From contig CM067082.1 in assembly GCA_034008185.1 (NCBI GenBank), forward strand, positions 83,017,684 through 83,081,683: a DNA stretch of 64,000 bases, written 5' to 3'. This stretch comes from Gorsachius magnificus. Lineage: Eukaryota > Chordata > Aves > Pelecaniformes > Ardeidae. Within the stretch, counting starts at the first letter, position 1, and each line of letters starts with the position of its first letter. Under the pieces are notes generated by a model that searched no databases, was not told the origin of the DNA, and was given only the letters and a program-made list of their open reading frames with translations. Below are positions 1 through 39,127 of this stretch, one piece after another. Made by a program: the position numbers and the translations under genes.

Positions 1-1324
1 AAATCTGTAGGATTCTGTCTACTTAAATCTCTGTCACCTCATCTACTTGCCAGTATCGGTGTCTAGCCATAGCTGCCCTAGAAAACACTACAGTTGATTC
101 TCTGTTAACTATAATTAATACTAAATGTCTACTTTTCCTCCAGGACTTGATGGATTTCTGTAGTATCCTCCAAGTCTAGGGGTTTATACTTTTGGAGGCT
201 GAAGCTTGCAGAGGACAAGCTCAGAGATCTAGCTGGAAATGGCATTCCTTTGTGAGCTTCTTGCCTTTCCTTAACCTCTTAATCTTGTCCTTCTTGGGAG
301 AAGAAAGTAAAAATACTTTTAGTAGTGAAAGGAGATTGGGAAGTGAGCCTTGGGAAGTGTCTTAAGAGTGAGATAAGAACATGACAGAGAGATTTTCTGT
401 TATTTGGGACTGCCATACATGAAAGAATACTTTTAAACTATGCTGCTTAGTCCTCTTGAGTTCAAGAATTGGACAAAATGACACATTGCCCTCTGCCAGT
501 CGTTAAAAGTAGTAATGAAGGCATCATCTCTTCTCAGTACTAATTGTACTTCAGTGAACTACGCTTAAGGGGCAAAAGTTTTTTAAATCCTTCCATCACT
601 CTAGGCCGTTGTGCGAAAAATTTTTTCTATCCGTCTGAACTAATACATTCAAGTAATTCTTACGCAACAGACAGTTGTGACAGTACTGAAGTTATACAAA
701 GCTGGATGAGCAACCAGCTGTCAATGCAGTAACATCTGAACTGTCACATTGCTGGCTTTAGCTTCAAGTTCTCTACTTTGTCATGGGCTAGCTAGGTCGG
801 ACTGAAACTGTGGTTTAAGTCCAGTTAAAAGCTCAGATGCAGATGAGAATTAAAGAATGCCCTGTGTTTCTGGCAAACACAAGGTGCGGTATTCCCCCAG
901 CACTGTAAATCATTGCTGTAGCTGACATGTCTGGTACTTCAGGTGTAATTGCCACAAGCCTTGATAGCCGAAGTTGTTGATGCTGTGTAAGAGGTTGGTA
1001 TGCCCTTTGTCTCAAAATTGTCATGATTTCACAGTGCTACAAGTTAGTCAATATGTGTTTGCTGAAGCTGTCATGTGGTGTGCTTTTCCTCCCTGAATCA
1101 GCTGATGTTTTTTCAAAAGGTTTCCGTCTCCCTCATGGTGTTTTGTGGCTGCCTCTTACAGGTGAGCTCTTAAAATAGTTTCACTAAACAAATATGACTT
1201 GAATTACTCTTAGGCAACTGCGTGTTCTCTCTGTGCAGTCCAGCTTACTAGATACAAGTCAATAGGGCAGTTGCACATTATCCATTTAACCCATACGTTC
1301 AGTCTGTCAGGCTTTTATTTCGCA

Positions 1325-1852
1325 TATTATGGGATTTTATGTCTGGTCACAAAACCACAAAATGACTGAGGTTGGCTGGGACCTCTGGAGGTCATCTTGT
1401 CCACCACGTCCCCCTGCTCAATCAGGGCCACCTAGTGGTTGCCCAAGACCATGTCCAGGTAGCTTTTCAGTATCTCCAAGGATGGGAGACTGCACAACCT
1501 CCCTCGGCAACTTGTGCCAGTGCTCAGTCACCCTCACAGTGAAAAAGTGCTTCCTAATGTTTGAGGGAATCTCCTGTGTTTCAGTTTGTGCCCATTGCCT
1601 CTGGTCCTGTCACTGGGCACCACTGAGAAGAGCCTGGTTCCGTCCTCTTTGTACCCTCCCTTTAGATGTGTGTATATGTATATACACATTTTTATATGTA
1701 TAGGTCCTTTTTCTGCAAAGCTGCTTTCTAGCTGGCTAGGCCCCAGCTTGTGTGGTGCCTGTAAGTTGTTCCTCCCCAGGTGCAGGACTTTGCACTTCCC
1801 CTGTTGAACCTCATAAGGTTCCTGTCAGCCCATTTCTCCAGCCTGTGATTCT
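1325..1852 (-). mobile_element. CR1 LINE fragment, internally deleted
   Basis: Read on the minus strand, this is a CR1 3' end. The left edge holds the tail-proximal GACCTCCAGAGGTCCC-type block, followed by the CTGGAACAGG-type and GTGCCCAGTGACAGGACC-type blocks. From about 1690 it resumes in the more 5' block that contains GTGCAAAGTCCTGCACCTGG. Several hundred bases of the normal element are missing between about 1665 and 1690, where a TA/TG-rich stretch lies instead. Family assignment is from remembered avian CR1 consensus. Confidence 0.88.
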
Positions 1853-2009
1853 ATGTGGAATAAGATTATTGTTCTGGAGGTTGATTCTGCATGCAAAAAG
1901 ATAAGTTAACAAGGAACCATTGAAGTTGTTTGGCTGTGGCCAAAAGAGAGATCATTTGGTAGATCATTGTGGTCTCAGATCTGTTCTTAGTTTTGTAGGA
2001 CAGTTCTCG

Positions 2010-2185
2010 GCATTGAGTGGTGGAGTCCCCATCCCTGGAGGTATTGAAAAGATGGGCAGACAAGGTCCTTAGGGACATGGTTTAGTGGTGGGATGGCAGC
2101 GTTAGGTCAGCGGTTGGACTGGATGACCTTAAAGGTCTTTTCCAACCTAAACAATTCTATGGTTCTATTCTATGATTCTATGATC
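2010..2185 (+). mobile_element. CR1 LINE 3' end
   Basis: It contains the standard CR1 terminal blocks: GTGGTGGAGTCCCCATCCCTGG-like sequence, CTTAGGGACATGGTTTAGTGG, and GGTTGGACTGGATGACCTTA. It ends in degenerate ATTCTATG repeats. 5'-truncated to about 175 bases, as is usual for CR1. Confidence 0.92.
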
Positions 2186-5100
2186 TCAAATCAATTGGGC
2201 AATACCACTGCGTCGTTCAAAGCTTGCAAACTGAAGTGTAACTTCACAGCAGTGTCAGTTGGGCAATTGTCTTCAGTCTTGATCTTGCATTTGGCTAGCA
2301 GCTTGTCCAAGACATTGGTGGATTTTTTGCATGGGAGGTGATTTGTTGCATCAACAGCTGTCAACATTAAACAGATTTTGAAGCATTTCTGCCCTGTATA
2401 TTTGCATTTATGAGTCTTAAATGCATGTGCTGGATTTCCATTTAAGTATATAAGGTGGTATGAACGTTCTATCCCTATATCCAAGCAACAGCAAGAATTA
2501 GGTGACAGGGTGCAAATACAGTTGCACACAGCCTTGAGTAAGGCTTCCTCTTTGCTGCTGTTGTCATCAAGAGAAGGTTCAGCAGCACACAAGTACACGT
2601 GTACTTTCAGCTGACTGTTGCTTCTGATGAGGTGATGTTTAGCCTTTGCACTAACATAGCTACGTAGCTATGTGTCTGTGTGTCCCTGTTGTGAAGAAGT
2701 AAGGGTGGTAGCTTGTTAGGATTGTTTTAAGCAACTCATGGCTTTGGTCTTGTAACTGGCACCACATCTATTAATGGTTATTCTGACATAGCTCAAATTT
2801 CTCTAAGGTACAGATGCTGTAGTTGATAACTCATGATCATGAGTTAGACCTTGATTTTTCCAAGATGCCTTCTTTCATCTGGTTTTGTTTGCCAGTTCCC
2901 ACTTGTACATGAATGAATGAGCTGTGCCAGTTTACATCTACACAGCCTGCAAGGCTAAGTAGTGTTGTCCCTAACAGCACATTTACTGAAGTCTTGCAGA
3001 AAAATGAGCTTTCATATTTGGGCACGTAGAACTAATCAAGCTGTCCAGCTGCTGTAAGCAGGTTTCCCTTGTTAGTACTCATCAGAGCTGATGCATGAAC
3101 AGTTCTTTTATGAAAGTGCAATGCAAACATCAGAAGACTTATGTGCATCAATCGCTTGCACATGATGATTAGTAGGCTATCCAATAACAGATTTCATCAC
3201 ATATTGCCAAACCAATACCAGCATGACAATTTTTGATCAGCCATCTACATTGATAGAAATCAGAGTTTGGACATCTGTCATGTGTAGATTAGCTGAGATT
3301 TGCTGAGCTCATGTACGTTAGCTATACAGAGCAGCATGGCTCTCCACTTTAGATTTTTGGGGCTTGTCTTTACTGTCATGGGAAACATCTCAAGCGATAG
3401 GTGTTTTTTTTTTTTTTTTTTGGTTTCTTTACCAAAACAGGAGAAATGTAGTTAATCCTCTAGCCTGTCACAAAGATCTGTGCGATTATCAATTTAATTA
3501 TCTGGCAACTGCTTTGGGGCCACCCACATTTCTTGCTTCACTGTATTTTAATCATTAGCAGCAGCACCAAGAGCTGCAGTGAACCCTTACATGTGAAAGC
3601 CTTACAGTGGCAAAGGCTTACGCAGGAATTAACCTTACACTTGTGTGTGTTGTGTGAATACATTTTATTAATTGACAGGAAATGACTAGCACAATTAATG
3701 CTGTACAGCGTGACCATCGACAGGAACTCCTCGGCAGCATACCCAGTTTTAAAGGACTTGTGGTTTTGGTGTGACTGGCACCAGGTAGCATCCACGACGT
3801 CCCTCTTAATATTCAGTGGCCCTCCAGACTGCCTAGATTTTCCAGTCACTTGTGTGCTAGTGTTGTCTGCTCTGACAATGCTACTTGCATTGTAGTTACT
3901 TGTCAGTGTTTGATGTGGGACTGTCATAGTAGCTAACACCAAATGTGAAGAAGAGTTGTAATGCAGCTTAAGATAGGATCTGGAGCTGGCACAGAGACAA
4001 GCCTCGCAGGCTGTAAGCTGTAAGGTAAAGCTATGACTGCCCGGGATTACCCTACTGTCTGCCTCCTGCGTTCCACTAGGTATTGCGAAAGCTATCGTTC
4101 ACAGGCTACATGCAGTACATATTACTGGTTTAACTTCCACCTCACTTAACAGGTGAAGTGAATAAATTACGAACTTTTTTACAGTTATGATGATTTATAA
4201 AATCATCTATGTCAGGACTTGTTTAAATACAGATTCAAACCATGTAATATTTTGTAATTTAGAGGGAGCCTTCAAATGTCGATGTAGTTCGCCTGGCACA
4301 GAATGCTGCCATGGATAGAAAAGTAACCGTTCTAGAATAATTCTCTGTAAAAATATTTGAACACTGTTACAAAGATGATGTATGTGCTAGGTGAGAAGTA
4401 GTTTTCTAGTATTAGGAGGTGTAGCAGCAATATTTAATGCTGCTTTGACATGAACTGAGAAGAATATGCCTTCGAAGTAAATCTTACTTCCACACCTCTC
4501 TTCTAAAACTGCTCACCGTTTCTTTGACTTCTTGACTATCAATTATTTATTATAATAGACTGTAATTTGTTTTTCCATTAATCAAAACAAATAGCCTGAC
4601 TTCGAATACAGAAGAAGGTCTGACTTTAAATTCAATTGCTTTTAGATCCATTTGTGAAATTTTAAAGAAAGTAATTGAGTAGGTGGAAGTCTCAGCTTGT
4701 TCATTAAAATGAATGAAGCACTGCCTTCAACTCTTACGATCATGATTTCAGAGGTGGAAAAAGACGACTTAGAACTAAGTAAACCAAATTGAATAGTTTG
4801 AGAGCCTCTGTCAGAGTTAATCCAAATGTCTGTCTTTCTGCTGTATGCAGTGTGGAAGAAAGCTATCAAAGCTGCTTTTGGCAAAGCCTGTGGCCATAGT
4901 TGAAAGAAGACCTTACCTCTGCCAGAGAATTGACATCGATCTTCTCTAGAAATCTTGGTTCAGTTGTTTGATTTCATGTCAGGAAGACATTCACTCTCAT
5001 ATCAAAGTATGTGCTAAATTTGTTAGCTTATGTAGTTTGGACACAGCCAGTTAATCATAGCAGTCATGCCTTTTATGGACAGTCTTAAGTGAATCACAGT

Positions 5101-6952
5101 TTTAACAGGGTAACTTAAATGCTCAAATTCCAGCAGTTTTGTAAATAATGCATGACCAGGAGTTAATACTTAAAAAATGAAGTACTTGGGTTTATTTATG
5201 TCCACAGTTGTTATGAAATGTGTGACAAAACAGTATCAATGGGAGTTTTGAGGAGATCTGAAAGTGCCTCTCTCCAGGCCATGCTTGTGATTTTTTTTTT
5301 TTTTTTTTTTTTAAATTAAACTAAACGGAAATTTGCTAAAGCTGTTAAAATGCAATCTTGTTGATACACAGCTGTTTTCTTTCTTATTCCAAGTCTGACA
5401 TTGCGCTCATAATTTATTAGATGTTTGAAGCATGAAATACTGTTTTGATCAGTTAAGTTTGCTGAGATTGTTTACTGAATGACAAGGGACTGGTGTGAGT
5501 TTTATCCTGAGGAAACAAAGTATGCTCTATTTTTTAAGTCTGATCGCTTTGAAAAAAATTCACTTGGTGTAGAACACAAACCATACACTGATTGAATGAA
5601 ACAGCTAAAATGTCGTTCAGTTCATGAGACCATCTGTAAGTGCGGTCTAAAGGCGCATAGCTGTTCACTTGCTAATTGTGTACTGCTGTTGATGTGACTG
5701 ATGAAAGTTAGATTAACAGTATGCCCAGGGTAGGCTTGATGCCTATGTACTTGCTGGGTCCTAAATGAGCTGATTGTATTGTTAGGAGTTGCCACAGTTT
5801 GTACCTGCGCTATAGATGACGTAAAGCTGCTTTAGTACTTCTGTCAAATCTGAGGAAGTTCGCTGAAGAATTCACAAACTGCAAGGGTGTTCTGATGTCT
5901 TGATACCGCTGTGCTTCTTCATTCTGGTCTGCCGGTTGTGGCAGTCTTGGGATCCTATGTACCAAACAAGGAAACTAGTCTTGGCTGCTGGTTTGTCCCA
6001 TCGCATTGCCCAAGTCCTTCAGGGGAAAAAAAAAAAAAAGTCACATATATTCTGGCACTTATTTCCAGAATCTTCTGCTTCCTATCTTTAATAATGAGTA
6101 CTGTCTGAAGATTTGTATTTTTCCTCTACCCATCTTTTATGAAGGTCTTTCAGCAGAGCAATGTTCTTCATCCTGAATGAGAGAAACAGACTTTGAACTT
6201 TCAATATACATCTACTCCAAAAAGTATCCCATTTCTCCCAGAAATCTTATGCGTTTTATAGAGCTACTAAGAAGTTAGATATTTATTTACTTTCTAGTTT
6301 TCATGCAGACCAGTTGCTAAATACGTGGGATGCATTGAATGTCCTCTGTTTAACTTGTTTCTTTTGAAAGCTTTCCCAAGAACCCTACCCTCTGTTTTAG
6401 CTTCCAGTATTGGGTTGATTTGTACTGCTAAACAGAGAACCACCTTCTCTCCCCCTCTGCGCTGCTGCTACCGTCAATATGATATTTGCATATTGATGGC
6501 ATTTAGGTACTGGCTAGGCTCATAGATTATACTGCTTGTTACAGATAAATAGAGGTGCCTCACTTAAAATAGATTAATCCAGAAACTCACTAGTAACTTC
6601 CAGTATTTCCTAGTTCTTTGTGAATGTGTCTTTCTAAGGCAATGTGACGTTTCCTTGAAACATGGAATTACACTGGTCAACTGGCAAAAACAGTTGCATC
6701 TAAAGTCATTGGACGTTTTAAAACATTTCTGAATTTTAGCTTGGTTGGTCAGTTTAGCTTTTTAATGAGACCTGGTCATTGAAGAACATGTAACTTGATG
6801 CATGAATGTTTTATCTTAATCTGGGAAAAAATACATAGATTCTTACTACTCTAGAGAAAACACTTGAAGTCCATGCTCATCTAATACCTAGTTTATTGTT
6901 GTTAGCCTAGTTTGTTCTTTCTTCTCTTATCTGTCCATGTCTGGTATGATTT

Positions 6953-7418
6953 TATAGAATCATAGAATCATTAGGTTGGAAAAGACCTTTAAGATCATCA
7001 AGTCCAACTGTTAACTTAACACTGCCAAGTCCACCACTAAACATGTCCCTAAGCACCTCGTCTACCCGGCTTTTAAATACCTCCAGGAACAGGGACTCAA
7101 CCACTTCCCTGGGCAGCCCATTCCACTGCTTGACAACCCTTTCAGTGAAGAAATTTTTCCTAGTATCCAATCTAAACCTCCCCTAGTGCAACTTGAGGCC
7201 ATTTCCTCTCATCCTATTGCTTGTTACTTGGGAGAAGAGACAAGACACTGACCTGGCTACAGCCTCCTGTCAGGCAGTTGTAGAGGGCGGTAAGGTCTTC
7301 CCTCAGCCTCCTCCAGGCTAAACAACCCCAGTTCCCTCAGCCACTCCTCATCCTACTTGTGCTCCGGACCCCTCACCAGCTTTGTTGCCCTTCTCTGGAC
7401 ACACTCAAGCACCTCAAC
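6953..7418 (-). mobile_element. CR1 LINE 3' end
   Basis: On the minus strand this is about 465 bases of CR1 ending in ATGATTCTATAA at 6953. The minus-strand frame over 6952-7170 is still open and reads the last part of ORF2 ([20 protein letters not shown]). It is the best preserved CR1 copy in the window, of the same subfamily as the copy at 2010-2185. Confidence 0.94.
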
Positions 7419-8105
7419 TTCCTGTTTTGTCTCTCCTTGTGCACTGTATTAAAACAGTAGTAGTTCTTGGTATATAATTTTGAAGCCTGCATGCAAATGT
7501 GGGGGGAGATGAGCTTTCAGTTTGTCCTTTTCTCTGCAGAATAAAGGATGTTGGTGGCAAATAGTTGCATTCCAAATGTTTAGTTAGTAAGAGGTGCATG
7601 GATTTTGCTGTTACGACCATATGTCCTGATAGACTGTCCAAACTGTTGTTCATGATTTCCTGTATAGAAGAGGTGGCAGGCTGAAGATACGGGGCATGAA
7701 AATAATTGAGAAGAATATGTTTAGAGTGTAGTGAGTAGATAACTTCACAGGTTAGTAATTGAAAGAGTTCATACTAACAGTAAATAAGTACTGAAGTTCT
7801 GAGCTAATGGTCTTGAATTGTCCAGCCTGAGATACCCTAAAGACACAGGATCTGTCTCCCACCCTGTTCTGGTTTTAAAATATGTGAAACATTGGAGGTT
7901 ATAGCTGACATTTAATAAATAAATAAAAAAGTAAGAACTGAAATGACTAATAACCACCTTTTTGCCACTGTCAAGAGCTTCAGGTTTTTCTTTTGTAGAA
8001 TACCAAATAAGGAACTTTTTTTGTTGTAATTTCTGCTGTTTAGAGCAAGCATTGGTAATAATGCATTCTATTAAGACACTTCTGGTTTTTTTCTTCTCAA
8101 TTTAG

Positions 8106-35389
<27,284 letters not shown>

Positions 35390-36034
35390 AACAAGTAAAC
35401 ATTGCCTACTTAAACTGAAGCTTGGGAAATTGGGGGAAGGTGTGCGTGGGAGGGGGAGGGTTGGTCTTGCGTTTTGGGACATTCCCGGTTCTATATTCTT
35501 TTGGAATTTTTCATTGCTTTTGCACCTCTGTTCCATACAAAAGAAGAAAGCTGAGTCCCTGGTCTCCTCCTGGTTCTACAAAAGGCTTGCGTAATGCATG
35601 TAATTCAAACACACAGCCAAACAATCAAAAAGAGCATTCGAACCATGCTTTTGCACTGAAGACTTGAGACATGTGCAATGTTTACTGCATTTTTAAAAAA
35701 AAAAAAAAAGTCCTCTGACCTCTGACATCACTGGTGGAGCAGCCATATGGTGAAAGAAGAAACTTGGTCATGTTCCCCACCACAATCTTCTTCCCTCCCT
35801 CCCTGTTCTCCTTATGCTGCTGTTTTATTTTCTTTCCCTGTTTGTCCACGTGGATTCGTTGGACTTGCATGAGTGTTTAGCGGTTCATACAGACCCTGCC
35901 CGTACTCTAAATTAATGCTCATGAATTGAGGGGAGATGTTCAAATGTCCTATTAGGAGAGTCCAAAGGAACACGCAGTACTGTAAGTGTACTACATCTGA
36001 TAATAACACGTATACACCGCTCTTGAGAGTCCCG

Positions 36035-36040
36035 AATAAA
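36035..36040 (+). promoter_or_regulatory. ZCCHC2: Candidate proximal poly(A) signal (AATAAA)
   Basis: AATAAA lies 646 bases after the stop codon. Use would give a short 3' UTR lacking the Pumilio-type site and the distal G-rich tract. Confidence 0.35.
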
Positions 36041-36785
36041 CGAAAATACATAGAGCAGGAAGGGGCTGAAACTGTGTGGACTGGAACAGATTGAGAAAAA
36101 TGAACGAGCTTAAGTTGACAGATTTTTCTTCCATTGTAGCTTTTTAGCCTGTATGTTCAGCAACAAAGGTGAAAAAAAAATGGTATGAATGTTGTACTCA
36201 GTGTGTTTGCATTTGTAATGAAAGTTGACAGCATTTTTTCCTTTTTTAAAAGCTATTCTACATCGTGTCAACACAGAATGAACATTACTTGATTGAATAT
36301 TTTTTTCCTAAACTATTACAGTGTTGCATTGTACTTAGAATGTAAATGTTTTATTTCAAACTGAACAAAAGCTATGGTTTTCTACAAAATAGTCAGGTAT
36401 TAGTATTAGAACCTGTCTACCAAATAGCAAAGTCACTATTTTATAACAATTTACCACTATGCGTAATTACGGTATAATGTGAAAGACTGAAATGAGTGTT
36501 AAGATGGTATTAATCATGTCAGTATCATGAGTAAGTAAGTTTAATGCTGCTGTATTTTTTATTTTATTTTTAAAAGCCAATATATGTACTAAATTGCTTC
36601 CAGGTAATATTTGATTTCCTAAAGTGCACTGAGGTTATCTGGAAGATGAGTGTATTTTTTGACTGCTGCATTCAACACCGATGAACAACTACCACTGTAT
36701 ATCCATAGGGTTTGGCATTCCTCACAGTTCATGGCAGAAACGTTTTTTTTCTTAAAATCAGACCTGGTGTCCGGTAGAGGGATGA

Positions 36786-36791
36786 AATAAA
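36786..36791 (+). promoter_or_regulatory. ZCCHC2: Candidate middle poly(A) signal (AATAAA)
   Basis: AATAAA is followed within 30 bases by a T/G-rich stretch (CTTTGGTTCAG) and a second TAATAAA near 36815. Both are typical of a cleavage region. Confidence 0.45.
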
Positions 36792-36940
36792 GTCAATCTT
36801 TGGTTCAGACATCTAATAAATTGCTAAACAAACAAAAAACTTGAAGAAAGAAAAAAAAAAAAAGCTTGATTACTACATTTCTTCATAGGTAGCATTTATA
36901 TTTATAGCACCAGTGTACATTTTGAAACTTTTTTCTTGGA

Positions 36941-36961
36941 GGGGGGGAATGGGGAGGGAGG
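36941..36961 (+). promoter_or_regulatory. G-quadruplex-capable tract in ZCCHC2 3' UTR
   Basis: The tract reads G7-AAT-G4-A-G3-A-GG. Splitting the G7 gives four runs of three or more G with loops of 1-3 bases, the standard intramolecular quadruplex pattern on the RNA-sense strand. A second G-rich tract at 35424-35460 has one loop of 11 bases and is weaker. Confidence 0.45.
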
Positions 36962-37178
36962 TAGATGAAAGCTTTAATTTAAAAAAAAAAAGTTTAAGTA
37001 GTAAATGAAAATTATTTTGATTAAAATTTTTATTTGATCTGGGTATTTTTGGACCACTTGAAATGAATGAACTGCGTTTGAGTTGAAGTGAGGGTGTTAA
37101 ACCACCAATGGACTTGTATTGTGAATTACCTGCCAGTTGTACTTTATGGAACTTATTTTATGATTTAAAATACTGTAC

Positions 37179-37186
37179 TGTAAATA
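37179..37186 (+). promoter_or_regulatory. Pumilio-type response element in ZCCHC2 3' UTR
   Basis: TGTAAATA matches the Pumilio consensus TGTANATA exactly, 130 bases before the distal poly(A) signal. An eight-base match can occur by chance in A/T-rich sequence. Confidence 0.4.
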
Positions 37187-37315
37187 GGAGGTATGTTACC
37201 TTCTCTTTATTTGTATGTTTACCATATACTTTGATATTTGAAATGTACTGGAAAGGTCACTTATATTTCTAGAAGAGATTGGATTTTATGCAACCTTTTT
37301 CCTTGAATTAACAGC

Positions 37316-37321
37316 AATAAA
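37316..37321 (+). promoter_or_regulatory. ZCCHC2: Probable distal poly(A) signal of ZCCHC2 (AATAAA)
   Basis: AATAAA runs straight into an A-rich stretch (37318-37339), followed by GTGTGCAAG and TGTTCTTTGT, a GT/T-rich downstream element. Beyond it the base composition changes from A/T-rich to mixed, which supports this as the end of the transcription unit. Confidence 0.65.
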
Positions 37322-37340
37322 AAAAAAAAAAGAAAAAAAG

Positions 37341-38894
37341 TACCCGTGTGCAAGTACTGTTCTTTGTCACCGAGAACAGCAAAGTTAAGTGTGGTGCTCT
37401 GCCGCTGGGCGTAGGGACGGGATCGCGGAAGGTTTTGGCAAGCTACCATTTTGGTTGGCATCTGTCACTTTTAAGGCGAAGCTGAGAGTACTTGACTTAA
37501 GGTAAGGTCGGTCCTGTGTCCGAAGTCAGGATACAGTCTCTTGACTTAAACTTCTTTAAGGTAGATAGCTCTCTTGGGAGAAAGAGGATGACCTTGTGCG
37601 ATAGACCCAGGACTTTGACCTAAGCTCTTTCAGATCGGTTAAGCCTGTGTTATATTCTGATGGCTACTGGATTTGGGCTAAAACACGGTTTAAACACGCT
37701 TTTTCTTGACTGCAGTGCAAATCATGTGTGTGCTGGAAAGCAAGGTCTTTCTTCCATCCGCTAAAATAGACGGAAGGACCGCAGGAGTTGCCGGGAGTAG
37801 GGAAGAAGCTTAGAAATGCGCAGATCACAGCCGAAGGGTGCGATGCGAATGTAGTGCCCGAACGTGCTCGGGCAGTACTGAGGAAGAGAAGGGTACTAAT
37901 GGCTCTGTCACCTCGCTTCCCTGTACAGACAGTGCTGCTGACTCCTGCTGCGTAGCAGCAGCTTACTACAGAGCTGAGGACCACGGGGCCCCTTAGGTCT
38001 TCATCCCAGCTTGCTGCCCAGAGCAGCCTGCTTCCTGAGAAACCAGCTAATGCGACGAGAAGGCTCGAAGTTGCCAGTCAACCCAACCTCATTTCTTCAG
38101 GCAACTCCCACAATAACCGGGGGGTATCGAAACCCGGGTGTCATGCAGACATCACCATGCAGCTTCCATTTCTGCAAGCGTCTGCGCCCCCTCCCTGTCC
38201 AAGGAATTTGTGAATTAGCATACTACTCCAAAAATGAAATCTGATACTTACCCCACCGCTGGAGTTGCTGATACTCTTGTTTGCCTGACTGATGCCATCT
38301 GTGCATGCTGCAAGCAACCCCGACTTTAACAGGTCCTGGTTGGATCTGTCCATTCAAAAATCTTAAAATGCTTTCCCTCTGGCACAGCAAGCAGTGTGAG
38401 ACACCCCGTTCTTCTGAGGCTTGTTTGGCTGACAGCACTCACACCCCGCTGTCCTCTGTGGCTACCCTGCTACTGTCTGGGCAGTTGAGCTCAACTACAA
38501 CCAACCGCAGTCCAAGAGAGAGATTCTCTCTCCTTCCCAGGGGCTTGGAAACAGCCGAATGCCCCGAGGACAGGAGAGAAAACCCCGCTAGCGGCTTGGC
38601 CCGAGCAGCTGCCCAGGCTGTGCAGGAGAGGCTCCCGAGCACAGCGCTGCTCCTGGGCCATGGTGCCTGCTGCGGCGCTGCTGCCGGTGGAAGCCTGTTG
38701 TTTGTACAAACCGTTTGGTCCCTAAAGCTGGAAGACAAAATGAACGTGGGCGTGGACAGGATTGGAAAGATGAGAGTGTAAGGGAACACGATGATGCACA
38801 GTGCTTGCTTGTGAGTGAACAGCTGGCCTTATTTTCCCAGCTAAGCTGCTGAGGAGGTGAAGGCACAGAGGGCATATGTCATGCCAAGGTAGAT
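37341..38894. other. Intergenic, 3' of ZCCHC2
   Basis: Mixed-composition sequence with more CpG than the gene body. No gene or repeat family is recognised. A minus-strand donor-like GGTGGG|GTAAGTATC lies at 38252/38251. Confidence 0.7.
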
Positions 38895-39127
38895 GGAAAC
38901 TGAAGCGTAAGAGGTTTCAGTTGAACGTGAGGAAGAACTTCTTTACTTTGAGGGTGACAGAGCCCTGGAACAGGCTGCCCAGGGGGGTTGTGGAGTCTCT
39001 TTCTCTGGAAGCCCGCCTGGATGATGTCCTGTGCAACCTGCTCTAGGTGAACCTGCTTTAGCAGGGGGGGTGAGGCTGGATAATCTCCCGAGGTCCCTTC
39101 CAACCCCTGCCATTCTGTGATTCTGTG
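38895..39127 (+). mobile_element. CR1 LINE 3' end
   Basis: It contains GTGAGGAAGAACTTCTTTAC, GCCCTGGAACAGGCTGCCCA, TGCAACCTGCTCTAGGTGAA and GAGGTCCCTTCCAACCCCTG. It ends ATTCTGTGATTCTGTG. The element is 5'-truncated and closely resembles the avian CR1 consensus, so it is fairly young. Confidence 0.95.

Larger units (their letters stand above)
1..8105 (+). other. ZCCHC2: ZCCHC2 intron 1 (3' part)
   Basis: No exon-like open segment matching ZCCHC2 is seen upstream of 8106, and human exon 1 joins directly to the exon 2 counterpart, so this is read as intron 1. It carries three CR1 fragments (1325-1852, 2010-2185, 6953-7418), long T-tracts at about 3404-3421 and 5291-5312, and otherwise unremarkable A/T-rich sequence. 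Confidence 0.8.
35390..37340 (+). other. ZCCHC2: ZCCHC2 3' UTR
   Basis: Non-coding sequence from the TGA to the last strong AATAAA (37316-37321). The 3' end is placed 10-30 bases past that signal by rule, not by observation. It is A/T-rich and holds A-tracts near 35694, 36851 and 36979. G-rich tracts lie at 35424-35460 and 36941-36961, a Pumilio-type TGTAAATA at 37179-37186, and earlier AATAAA signals at 36035 and 36786. Confidence 0.8.

Noticed and set aside
6952..7170. A 72-codon minus-strand protein
   Set aside because: It is the open remainder of CR1 ORF2 ([18 protein letters not shown]), not a host gene.
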